Below, piece by piece: positions 1 to 9,203 of a stretch of 64,000 nucleotides of DNA (position 1 is the first letter of the stretch; each line of letters starts with the position of its first letter). Both the position numbers and the translations under genes were made by a program. The DNA is taken from positions 26,496,190 to 26,560,189 of the forward strand of contig NC_090765.1 of the NCBI RefSeq assembly GCF_036898095.1. Reading direction: 5' to 3'. Source of the DNA: Palaemon carinicauda (Eukaryota > Arthropoda > Malacostraca > Decapoda > Palaemonidae). The notes under the pieces are model-generated. The model saw only the letters and a program-made list of their open reading frames with translations. It was not told the DNA's origin and did not search any database.

Positions 1-134
1 TTACTTCTACCTGTAGTCCACCAGGCCGCTAGTGTACACCTGGTATATCTACGATAGCTGTGAGTTTTGAATAGTTCTGCCGGAGCGTCAGGGACTGTAG
101 CCATTCTTATATAGCCAGCGGGTAAGTTTTATGT

Positions 135-920
135 TTAAAAAACAAGCTTGTTGCATATGCATAAATTCCATCTCCTGAATATAGATCTGGGGTTGCTGAA
201 TCCCTTAATAGAGATTTAGCTAAAATTAGTGCATGGTGCAAATTATGGGATATGAAGTTGAATCCTAACAAAACTCAAAGTATGATTGTAAGTAGGTCAA
301 GGACGGTGGCTCCTCAACATCTGGATCTCAGTATTGATAATGTTTCTTTAAATTTGCATGGTTCTTTTAAAATTCTAGGTGTGATTCTCAACAACAAATT
401 TACTTTTGAGAAACACATTAGGTCTGTGTCTTCTTCAATTGCACAAAAAATTGGCTTATTGAGAAAGTCTTTTAAAATTTTCGGTGATCAATCCATTCTG
501 AAGAAGTGTTTCAATTCTTTCATTCTACCTTGTTTTGAGTATTGTTCTCCTGTCTGGTGTTTAGCTGCTGATTCTCATCTTAATTTGTTGGACAGAAACT
601 TTCGGTCTATTAAATTTCTTATTCCTGATCGTTCAATTAGTTCATTATGCATGTTGCATAAAATTTTTCATAACTCTGATCATCCTTTACATTCAGATCC
701 CCTGGACAATTTTATCCTGTTCGTAATACTAGGCAGGCAGTTAATTCTAATAGCCAAGCATTCTCCATCATGAGGCTCAATACTACACAGTATTCTATAA
801 GTTTTATTCCACCTGTTACTAAGTTGTGGAATGATCTTCCTAATCGGGTAGTTGAATCAGTAGAACTTCAAAAGTTCAAAGTTGGAGCAAATGTATTTAT
901 GTTGACCAGGCTGACATGAG
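135..920 (+). pseudogene. LINE reverse transcriptase C-terminal fragment
   Basis: Remnant of a LINE reverse transcriptase. The longest open part (252-773) starts at the MKLNPNKTQS stretch just after the palm and continues through the thumb/C-terminal region (AQKIGLLRKSFKIFGDQS, ILPCFEYCSPVW). A frameshift near 750-780 moves the last part (PVTKLWNDLPNR, about 800-920) into another frame. Compared with the copy at 43792-44606, 21 bases coding the catalytic DDATLFA segment are missing at 161/162 and the next codon is TAA, so the enzyme is dead. A WSSA-to-WCLA change and a shortened stretch around residues 125-140 also differ from the sister copy. Reading this as a pseudogene is secure; the clade is not. 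Confidence 0.85.
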
Positions 921-1147
921 TCTTTTTATAGTTTATATATGACATATCTGTTTTTGACGTTGTTAATAGTTTATATAGAACATATCTGTTTTGACGCTGT
1001 TACTGTTTTTAGAATGATATACAGTATTGTTAATTTATTCTCATCATTTATTCATTTCCTTACTTCCTTTCCTCACTGGGCTATTTTTCCCTGTTGGAGC
1101 CCTTAGGCTTATAGCATCTTGCTTTTCCAACTAGGGTTGTAGCTTGG

Positions 1148-1152
1148 CTAGC

Positions 1153-1188
<36 letters not shown>
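1148..1188 (+). repeat. (TAA)n LINE tail
   Basis: About 13 tandem TAA/ATA units directly after the LINE 3' UTR. The sister copy has the same kind of tail at 44797-44864, so the simple repeat is the element's own 3' end and not an unrelated microsatellite. Confidence 0.85.
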
Positions 1189-2355
1189 TCTTTTGGGTAA
1201 TTATTCTAGCCAAATTTGACTTACCACTTTCGGTCAACGTCTTGAACGAAATATCAATGGTGAAAGAATTGTTTACCAAGGTCGTATTATGGTGTATCAC
1301 CATTAGGGATGAATTTTCAAGAAATCTGTTGGAGAGTTAAAAGTAATCCTATTTAATGTGTATAAGAAAAGGGGAAAAAATTCTATGTCTCAAATTGTTT
1401 TTTTACTGATGGAACTATCCCCTACGAGATAAAAAAAAATGTTGATATTACAGTAGTTATGATTTTTCATATAAAGATTGAGTCACTGAAATAGTTGTGG
1501 TTCAGATAAATATTCTTATTAAAATGTAATGAAACATCACTTACTAATTTACCTTGGTATAATTCCTTTTACATTTAGAAATGTCAATTGTTCTCTTTCC
1601 TCTTCGTTGTCAATATTTCTACAGGTATAAATACCGGCATGGTGTGGACCCACATTTTGGAACAACAGTGACCCCTTGTGTAAAAGCAAGGAAAAACGAT
1701 AATTAGCCTTCAAGGAGTAGAGCATTTAACTAAGTATTCACCTTATGTCCTTTGTTAAACAATGAAACATAATCTACTGGGTAACTCATACATATCATGA
1801 CTAGATTGGATAGATGTTGAGAAATTTGTGTTTGCTAAAGAGGTTTATAGAGTAAATATACATAGCACAAATATGTCCTTTTCAATTCATGATGTTATTA
1901 TTTCACAAAAGAAATGATTACACACAATCCAATTCTTGTGGGTCAAATTGTATAAACTATATAATACAATTTTACCTGATCATCTAAAAGAAGAAACAAG
2001 ATATAATAAAATAAAACTAATTCCAAATTGCCGCAGATCGACCAATAGCTTACTTTTTCTCAAGGAATTGGCAGACTATAACAGGGAATACTTACATTTT
2101 CAATTTTCACTCCACGTAAGCTTATCTTCCCTCCCACTCTGCACCACTCAACCTGAGGCTCAGGGAGGAAACATGTCATCATCACACTGCTGGCTTTGCT
2201 GACAGGCCAAAGTTTCACTATATGACCATTTCTACTTGTAATTTTTGTGTTGTCTGGCAGCCTGGCACCTTCAGAAAGAAGTACATGAAAATTGAAAATA
2301 TGAAGCAGTGCAGATATTTAAAGAGACATATTTCAGGTAATATATACATATATGT
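1189..2355. other. No recognised gene
   Basis: AT-rich sequence with stops in all frames. An 88-codon open frame at 1936-2202 has no motif I recognise and no copy elsewhere in the window. No RNA gene or transposon end was seen. Confidence 0.5.
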
Positions 2356-2662
2356 ATTATTATTATTATCATTACTTGCTAAGATGTAACCCTAGTTGGA
2401 AAAGCAGGATGCTACAAGCCCAGGGGCTCCAACAGGGAAAATAGCCCATTGAGGAAAGGAAACAAGGAAAAATAGAAAAAATTATGAACAGTAACAATAT
2501 TAAAATAAATATCTCCTATATAAACTCTAGACTTTAACAAAACAAGAGGAAGAGAAATTAGATAGAATAGTATGCCTCAAGCAAGAGAACTCTAACCCAA
2601 GACAGTGGAGGACTATGGTACAGAGCTATGGCACTACCAAAGACTGGAGAACAATGGTTAGA
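2356..2662 (-). mobile_element. Dispersed repeat sharing the LINE 3' tail (SINE-like)
   Basis: Read on the minus strand, this runs from a segment around ACTGTCTTGGGTTAGAG through a 3' region (TTTCCCTGTTGGAGCCCCTG) to a short (ATA)n tail at 2356-2370. The 3' half matches the 3' UTR of the LINE at 130-1188, while the 5' half does not. A second, longer and 3'-truncated copy is at 33340-33725. No coding capacity was seen. This could be a SINE that borrowed the LINE tail for mobilisation or the 3' UTR of a related LINE family; I cannot decide between them. Confidence 0.7.
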
Positions 2663-2697
2663 TTTTTTTATGTGTAAACATATATATCTATACAGTC

Positions 2698-2703
2698 AGA
2701 TAT

Positions 2704-2781
<78 letters not shown>
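2698..2781. repeat. (CATA)n then (AT)n microsatellite
   Basis: Compound simple repeat of about seven ATAC/CATA units followed by about 27 AT units, ending directly against an RTE fragment at 2782. Confidence 0.95.
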
Positions 2782-2785
<4 letters not shown>

Positions 2786-2865
2786 ATGGTGTGAGAGCTG
2801 AGATGTTGAAGGAAGGGGGTGTGACTGTATTTGAATGGTTGGTGAGATTGTTTAATATGTGTTTT
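2782..2865 (+). pseudogene. RTE LINE fragment cut by DIRS insertion
   Basis: Twenty-eight codons (MDGVRAEMLKEGGVTVFEWL and on) match the minus-strand RTE reverse transcriptase around 13640-13735, with a two-codon shortening at EGG versus EGKGV. Homology stops at about 2865, exactly where the left end of DIRS copy A begins. It is too short to code anything functional. Confidence 0.85.
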
Positions 2866-3142
2866 CTGGGCTCCGACCCATGCCGCCCAGTGAAATGCTC
2901 CTTTAACATCATTTCTAAGGTAAAAACTGCTATAAATTTACCAGAGAAAAATTGTATAGGAATGCTAGGTTGAACCCAGCTCGCTCACCTTAATAAGGTG
3001 TTGGTATAATACTGGGGCGCTGAATAAATCACAACCAGAGGCCTCGCACCATTTAGATATCTCCTGTCAATATCCCCGAACAGAGAGGTGCCGTTCAACA
3101 TCCTACTACTACTAGCTAACCCACGCCAGTGACAACACTCCT
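2866..3142 (+). repeat. Left inverted terminal repeat, DIRS copy A
   Basis: About 275 bp that match the reverse complement of 11574-11878 almost throughout, from CTGGGCTCCGACCC to the CACGCCAGTGAC stretch. It contains the near-palindrome CACCTTAATAAGGTG at 2986-3000. Confidence 0.93.
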
Positions 3143-3217
3143 TTCTTAGCACGTAACTTTCTAGCCGTATTTTGCCTTGTGTGTGAATTTCGCTGGTTTT
3201 TTCTGGATTTACCTCAA

Positions 3218-3244
3218 GATGTCGGACTCCACTGTCACTCCATC
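3218..3244 (+). CDS. Candidate first coding exon of DIRS gag (copy A)
   Basis: A short ATG-led stretch (ATG TCG GAC ...) just inside the left ITR. The equivalent ATG TCA GAC stretch is at the same place in copies B (19855) and C (55904), and in all three the frame soon meets an AAGT donor-like sequence. The downstream Cys/His exon has a splice acceptor but no good upstream start, so an initiating exon is expected here. The donor position and phase do not resolve cleanly by eye: AA|GT gives the wrong phase. Treat this as a proposal. Confidence 0.35.
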
Positions 3245-4617
3245 TAAGTTAAGTACCAGATCTATGAGTTTTGAGATTTTGGAGGGGGCCTTGCCCTTTT
3301 TTGCTTATATTATACAGCTTTAATTTTCACGACCTTGCATGGGTCTTTCATGGCGCCCGGCTCCCTCCTATCTCTCTCTCGTTCGTTCTTAATGATTTTC
3401 AATGAGTCCCCCATACTGATTGTTTCTCGTTATGAACTTTATGGATATCCACGGTTCACACACCTTATTAACTTTTATATTGTCCCGTTATTATTATAAC
3501 AGTTGCTACATTTACGTGTGCGTATTTTCGGTAGGTTGGTATGCCTGATCGCCTTCGAGCGCTCTATTCCACTATATTATTACTTGGATTATTTACGTTC
3601 GCACGCCACGGACTTGCTTATCATTTTAACGTCATTCGTTTGCTTGCATTAGCTCGAGGGGCTTTCATGAGTCAGATATTACATATTAGTTTTCATTTTG
3701 TTAGCACTTCACTGACTCTGTGTTATGTTGGTAGCCCTGCCGCAGTCAGGCTTGGGTTTTCTCCGATCTCATGTTCGCTCCCTCGTTTGTTTTACGATTG
3801 ACATATAGTTAATTTTTATTATTATTATCATCCGGCAGGCCTTCCTATCTTATTTTACCATGTGTTATGTTTTATAGTGTCATTAGCCTTTCCGCGTGAT
3901 CATATCATTGTGGGTCTGACAGGTTGGTATACCTGCTATCGCCCCACTCCTAGCCTCCCTCCCGCCGATACCCCACCCCAGGGTTCCCTCCCTCTCTCTC
4001 TCTCAATCGAGTTTGAGTCACTTTATAGCGCTATGTACCCCTCCCGGGGGTATCCGCTTTCTTTGCACAGGCAGTTCCCGTTGATCTGTGAGGCTTACTA
4101 TTATTATACATTAACGTACATTACTTACTCTTTTCACTACTCTACCCGGTCGTAGTCGTTTTCTTTCCGTCGCTCGTTTGGCCAACGATCGGCGGGAAGT
4201 TTTCTGCTCGGTCCGTGGTACCTTGTCATGTTATATTTTTTTATTATTAAGTTTTGTACGTGCTACTCCCTCTCGGTCCCGCACGTCACGGACCCATTAA
4301 AGATCCCTTCCCCCTCTCTAGTGTCACGCACCTCACGGACCTCATATAGATATATATATTTATATAAAGACTTTCATTACGGGATCCCCCGAAGTAGCTT
4401 TTATACATTACCATCCAGTCGAGTTGTTTAGTTGAGCCCCCGGAGCCAACGTTACTCATTATTACTTGGATTACTTTTATATATTAGTCACATATATATA
4501 TTATATACGATCCTAGTTCTCGACCTTGCCTTCCTTCTTTTGATATGATCACGATTACGGTCTGACTTAATTTAATTTAAATTTTTACAATCAAATAGAT
4601 CTGTTATTGTGATATAT

Positions 4618-4804
4618 TAAGCACCGCGGGGCCCCCGGGGTCCCCTATTTGCCTTCATTCAATATATTTAAGGCATTTATATTAATAGTTTTTATCATGT
4701 ATTTGATATATGATTTATTAAGCACCCCGGGCCCCCCGGGGTCCCCTATTTGCCTTCATTCAATATATTTAAGGCATTTATATGAATAGTTTTTATCATG
4801 TATT

Positions 4805-4844
<40 letters not shown>

Positions 4845-5010
4845 AATTAAAGCACCCGGCCCCCCGTGCCCTTCATTTGCTTTCATTCAAGATAATTATA
4901 GCTATATATATATATAAATATTTTATCATGATATTAACTTTTATAAATATTTAAGCACCGGGGCCTCCGGCCCCCTAATTTGCTTTCCTTTAAGATACTC
5001 ATGTATCTTT
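4618..5010 (+). repeat. Four tandem units of about 95-110 bp with GC palindromes
   Basis: Four diverged copies of a unit starting AAGCACC, then a GC-rich palindrome (for example GGGGCCCCCGGGG at about 4627-4642 and GGGGCC-TCC-GGCCCC at 4960-4974), then TTTGC-TTCATTCAA and an AT-rich part. The units start at about 4619, 4719, 4850 and 4953; an (AT)n run at 4808-4842 lies between the second and third. The last unit leads straight into the splice acceptor TTATCTTACAG at 5010-5020. The array lies in the presumed first intron. Confidence 0.85.
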
Positions 5011-5020
5011 TATCTTACAG

Positions 5021-5191
5021 ACTGTACGTTGTGCGATGACGGCATGTGCCGCTGTTCTCCACCAACCCTGCGGCCATGATGCGTGTCGTTCGCACGCTCA
5101 CTGCTCTATTCAAGTGGATGACCTAGCTGTTTGGCATCCGGACAATTGTGTAGTCTGCTACAAAATGACCTCCACTCTAACATCTGACTCG
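5021..5191 (+). CDS. DIRS gag Cys/His exon (copy A)
   Basis: 57-codon exon bounded by acceptor TATCTTACAG (ending 5020) and donor CTCG|GTGAGT (5192). The peptide carries a conserved spacing C-x8-C-G-H-x2-C-R-S-H-A-x-C-x10-W-H-x3-C-x2-C, which looks like a zinc-binding module. The homologous exon of copy B (21580-21750) keeps every one of these Cys and His residues while differing at many other positions, and has the same phase-0 boundaries. I infer it forms the N-terminal domain of the Gag-like protein, probably for nucleic-acid or protein binding. The zinc-binding role is inferred from residue pattern; I do not recognise a named domain. Confidence 0.75.
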
Positions 5192-5389
5192 GTGAGTGCA
5201 TTTACATTAATACAGACTTGTGGGGAGTTATAAATTATTTGATGGTCTCTTTTAATCATTTTATTATTTTAAGGCCACAGTCCTCTGGACTTCCCGCATG
5301 CCCTTTTTTCTTCGTGCCTACGAAGTCCTTGGACTTCTCCACTTTTCCTTGGCACTTTTATCCCTCGCTAATAGTCTGTTCTCTTTCAG
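5192..5389 (+). other. Intron in DIRS gag (copy A)
   Basis: 198 bp from GTGAGT to a pyrimidine tract plus TTTCAG. Copy B has an intron of 211 bp at the same codon boundary (21751-21961) with different internal sequence. Splicing at 5389 gives a protein start homologous to copy B; the frame then breaks at 5477-5482 (five extra bases relative to B). An alternative acceptor GCCTTACAG ending at 5481 would restore the frame directly to the long Gag ORF. Confidence 0.75.
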
Positions 5390-7323
5390 AGCACCCAGCT
5401 TGAAAAGGACACAGCCCAAGCTACCCTCAAGATATGGATTGGCGGGTTCGCCCGCAACGTGAAGGCCAAACAGCCTTACAGTATATCCTCTCTGAGGACT
5501 GGTGTTCCCGCCTCTACTCCAATGCTAAGGCGGACCTTATCATCGAGAGCATCGAATCTCTTCTTCTGGCCCCGGACCAAGGGGAGACAGGCGGCACCCT
5601 AACTGAGGACATCGCTACCCTCAACCTTGATGTGGAACCCATGGCTCTGGATGATCCCGACGCAGGTAGGGACGTAGGTGAGTCAGGTGGTTCCTGGGCT
5701 AAGATTCCTCTCCCTAACCCGGCTTTCTCTTCTACTTCAGAACACTCTTCTTTTCAAGGTTTTCTGGGGACAACCGGGATTGATCTCAGTCCCCGGCCTG
5801 TTCCCCCCAAGGTGAAGGCTCATCGTAAGCCTTTATATAAGACTCACAAGTCTTCCAAAGACCAAAAGTCTTCGAGATCATCATCCTCGAAGGCTAAATC
5901 CTCCTCCACCAGAGTCTCTCAAGACCCAATTGCTGTGCCCTCAACCTCTCAAGGAGTAGCCTCTGTTCCGGCACCTGTTCCCCCCCAGGCGGGATCATTT
6001 AACGTGGAGGATTTTTCAGAGAAACTGTTTGCTCGTTTTGAGTCCATGCTATCGTCTCATACGAAGCAATCGCAAGAGAGGATAGCTTCTGTGGAGAGCC
6101 TAGTCCAAAGACTCATGAGCTCGGGGCTACCACCACCACAACAGCAATACCCCATCCCCGACGCCTCCAAGCTTCCTCCTTTCAATAAGAATAACCCTTG
6201 GAGGTTAGCATTGCATGCCCCCTTCTCAGAGGGTATGCTGTCAATCGAAGGTTTCGGTACCCGGCCTCTTACGGATTATGAATTCTACCCGCCGGGTCTT
6301 GAATTCCCCTTCCCCGGATACGCTCGCCTCACGGAAGAGGCTCTGATCCGTTTAGATAAGGTCCCAAAGGAAACTGTTATTTTTCCTAAGGAGCAGGCAC
6401 AGTCTGTCTTGGTCCGCGTGTTCAATGAGTGGGACTGCTTGAACACAATGATTACGGCCTGTAAAAGTTTGTATACTATGTTTGTGGCCGACGACCAGAC
6501 CCCTACCCCATGTGCGACCAAGATCTTAGAGGCGGTCTTCCAGGCTATCAAAGACGAGAAGCCTTTACCCCAACTCAAGGAGACCGACTTAACCTCCCTT
6601 CTCTTTCCGGGAGACAGTGAATGTTGGCGGAACGCCCCAGCTACCTTTTCGGTAGGTAAGTTGAGCCCGGACTGTGCCTCGACGCAGTTCAGCGAACGGC
6701 TTCCCAGACTCCCGGAGTCGAGGTGCAGATTCGGCAGGTCTCTCAATTCGGTTGCCCTTTCCGAATTGACCATCGCCACTTACAACGAGGAGGACCTCAA
6801 GGTCCTCACTAAGTCACTAATGCAAAACTTTATGGCTGACGCCTATGATATTGCAAACACCAAGACCCGTTGTCGTCGACACGTCCTCTCTGAAGCCACC
6901 ATTAGGCACGAACCTAATAGGCTCATCAAAGCTCTAGTCTGGGGCCCGGATCTTTTCCCAGAGGATTTGGTTAACTCGGTCCTTAGCGAGGCAGCTAGAG
7001 CCAACCAAAACCTCAAAGTTAGGTGGGGCCTCGTTTCAAAGAGGAAATATGAGCCTACTGGTATCCCAATTCAAGGTAGGAAGAGATTGAGGCCTTTCCA
7101 ATCTTCCCAATTCAGGGTTCAACAGGTCTCAGTCCAACCGGCTCCTCAAGGTCCCCAGCCTTCTACCTCAAAGGGCCAACAGCAAGAACAATATGTCCTG
7201 GTCCCTCAGTCTCAGATCGCCTCGACTTCCTTCTTTGCCGCCTTTAACCCCACTTATGAGGCTCAGGGCTCTTTCCGTGGCTATCAGCGTCACAGGGGTT
7301 CCAGGGGTGCCTTTCGTGCCTGA
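5390..7323 (+). CDS. DIRS Gag-like structural protein, main exon (copy A)
   Basis: Long open frame (629 codons from 5434; the upstream part from 5390 is in another frame because of a 5-base difference at about 5477). It probably forms the particle that packages the element's RNA. Residues 1-120 are variable and acidic; 130-180 are Ser/Lys-rich low complexity; 195-235 is a likely coiled helix; about 240-480 is the best conserved core, shared with copy B (NPWRLAL, PFSEGML, FPFPGYARLTE, KETVIFPKEQAQS, LKETDLTSLLFPGD, RHEPNRLIK). The C-terminus is basic and Arg/Gly-rich (RGYQRHRGSRG), suited to RNA binding. About eight residues are missing near residue 430 relative to copy B. Its end overlaps the RT frame by about 130 bases. 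Function is inferred from position and conservation; no named Gag domain was recognised. Confidence 0.8.
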
Positions 7324-9203
7324 GGTAGCGGAAGGGGTTATCACCGAGGCAAGTCTTCCCGTAGAAGCAGAGGAGGCAAATCATCCTCCACCCGTTGAGA
7401 AGCCGCAGGTAGGAGGGAGACTGTACATATTTCGAGACCGTTGGAAGTTCAGCGATTGGGCTTCCAGCATTATCTCCAAAGGACTAGGGTGGAGCTGGAT
7501 ACAGGGACCTCCTCCACCGAACAGCTTTTACCAACTGCCAACAAAAGAACTACGTTCCTTCACAAAAGATCTGCTACAAAAGAATGCGATCCAAAGCATA
7601 CGTCGCTTAAGATTTCAAGGACGCTTGTTCAGCGTGCCAAAGAAAGGCTCAGACAAACGAAGAATAATCCTGGACCTGTCTCGTTTAAATTCCTTCATTC
7701 GTTGCGACAAATTTCATATGCTTACCATCTCACAGGTGCGGACCTTACTTCCCCGTGGGGCCGTCACCACCTCCATCGATCTTACCGATGCCTACTATCA
7801 CGTTCCAATAGCAAGGCATTTTCGTCCTTCTCTGGGCTTCAAGCTAGGCAAACAAGCATATGCATTCAAAGTGATGCCATTCGGGCTCAACATAGCACCC
7901 AGAATCTTCACCAAACTAGCAGAGACAGTAATTCAAGAGCTTCGAACTCAGGGGATACAGGTAGTGGCCTATCTAGACGATTGGCTAATCTGGTCAGACA
8001 ATGCCCAGAATTGCTGCATAGCAACGAACAAAGTCCTCACCTTCCTTCGACAACTGGGATTCCAAGTCAACCTCGAGAAATCCCGCCTGGTCCCGGAGAC
8101 CAAGTTTCAATGGCTGGGGCTACAATGGGACCTGTGCTCCCATACGCTGTGCCTCCCCAAAGCCAAAAGGAAGGAGACAGCGAGGAATACAAAACAATTT
8201 CTCAGGGAGAAGTTGGCCTCAAGAAGGAACCAAGAGAGGATCCTAGGTTCCTTGCAGTTCGCCTCCGTGACAGACATCGTCCTAAGGTCCAAACTCAAGG
8301 ACATAAACAAAGTGTGGCGCTCCAGAGCAACCGCAAAACGCCGAGACAGAAGTGCTCGCCTTTCCCCAATCCTGAGAAAAAGTCTGCAGCCTTGGACGAA
8401 GATCAAGAATCTCTCCAAGTCGGTTCCCTTACAACACCCGGTCCCGGGACTCGTCGTTCACACAGACGCCTCCTTAACAGGGTGGGGAGGTTACTCCCAA
8501 CACAAGAAAGTCCAAGGGTTATGGTCACCGGTCTTCCAACAAATGCACATCAACATCCTAGAGGCCATGGCAGTCTTCCTCACTTTAAAACGTCTCAATC
8601 CAGCCAGGAATCTCCATATCAGACTGGTTCTCGACAGTGCAGTCATAGTTCACTGCCTCAACAGAGGAGGCTCCAGATCAGCCCAAATAAACCACGTCAT
8701 GTTGAAGATTTTCTCCATGGCGGCAATGCACAAGTGGCACCTGTCAGCAGTCCATCTAGCAGGAGTCCGGAATGTGGTAGCGGACTCCCTTTCCCGGACG
8801 ACTCCGCTAGAGTCGGAATGGTCACTAGACAATCGATCTATCCAGTGGAAACTATCCCATGTTCCGGGTCTCCAGGTGGATCTGTTTGCGACGGAATCCA
8901 ATCGCAAACTGGATTGTTACGTAGCCCCAACCTGGACCCTCAGGCTTATGCCATGGACTCTATGATTCTAGATTGGAATACCTGAAAGACGATTTATCTG
9001 TTTCCTCTAGTGAATCTCCTGCTGAAAGTTCTGCACAAACTCAGATCCTTCAAAGGTCAAGTGGCTCTCGTAGCCCCCAACTGGCCCAAGAGCAATTGGT
9101 TCCCCTTGTTGCTAGAACTAGGTCTCCGCCCCCAGGGGATTCCCAATCCGGTACTATCACAGACAGTACAAACTCGCAATGTGTTCGCTTCCTCAAGGAT
9201 TCT
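7193..9203 (+). pseudogene. DIRS reverse transcriptase/RNase H, frameshifted (copy A)
   Basis: RT/RNase H polyprotein region. The open part (7193-8965) begins inside the end of gag in the +1 frame; the true start is unclear, with homology beginning near 7430. RT shows the fingers motif VPKKGSDKRRIILDLSRLN, motif A SIDLTDAYYHVPI, motif B MPFGLNIAPR and the catalytic AYLDDW (YLDD at residues 260-263). RNase H shows HTDASLTGWGG (Asp about 425), ILEAMAV, LDSAVIVHC and VADSLSR, giving the D-E-D-D set. Next comes the DIRS-type C-terminal domain (VDLFATESN ... VALVAPNWP). A missing C in the C run at 8924-8928 shifts the frame and a TGA replaces a conserved TGG at 8983-8985; after this, homology continues to the LINE insertion point. 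Only these two lesions separate it from an open frame. Confidence 0.9.
9193..9203 (+). repeat. Target-site duplication, left copy
   Basis: The 11 bases TCAAGGATTCT recur at 9928-9938. In copies B and C the same site is uninterrupted (CCTCAAGAATTCTGAGTGCCC), which defines the empty site. Confidence 0.9.

Larger units (their letters stand above)
130..1188 (+). mobile_element. LINE (non-LTR retrotransposon) 3' part, 5'-truncated
   Basis: Non-LTR retrotransposon fragment covering the end of the reverse transcriptase, the C-terminal region, a 3' UTR and a (TAA)n tail. It matches, base for base over long stretches, the longer copy at 43279-44864. The 5' part is missing, as is usual for LINE insertions. 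The 3' UTR segment at about 1060-1145 recurs in reverse orientation at about 2375-2480 within a different repeat. The clade is not certain; sequence style fits the Jockey/CR1-like group. Confidence 0.85.

Noticed and set aside
7441..8985. Second 514-codon open frame across the RT region of DIRS copy A
   Set aside because: Shadow frame of the RT/RNase H coding sequence. It lacks any domain and is rich in Ser/Gln/Arg, as expected of a shifted frame; similar shadows occur in copies B and C.
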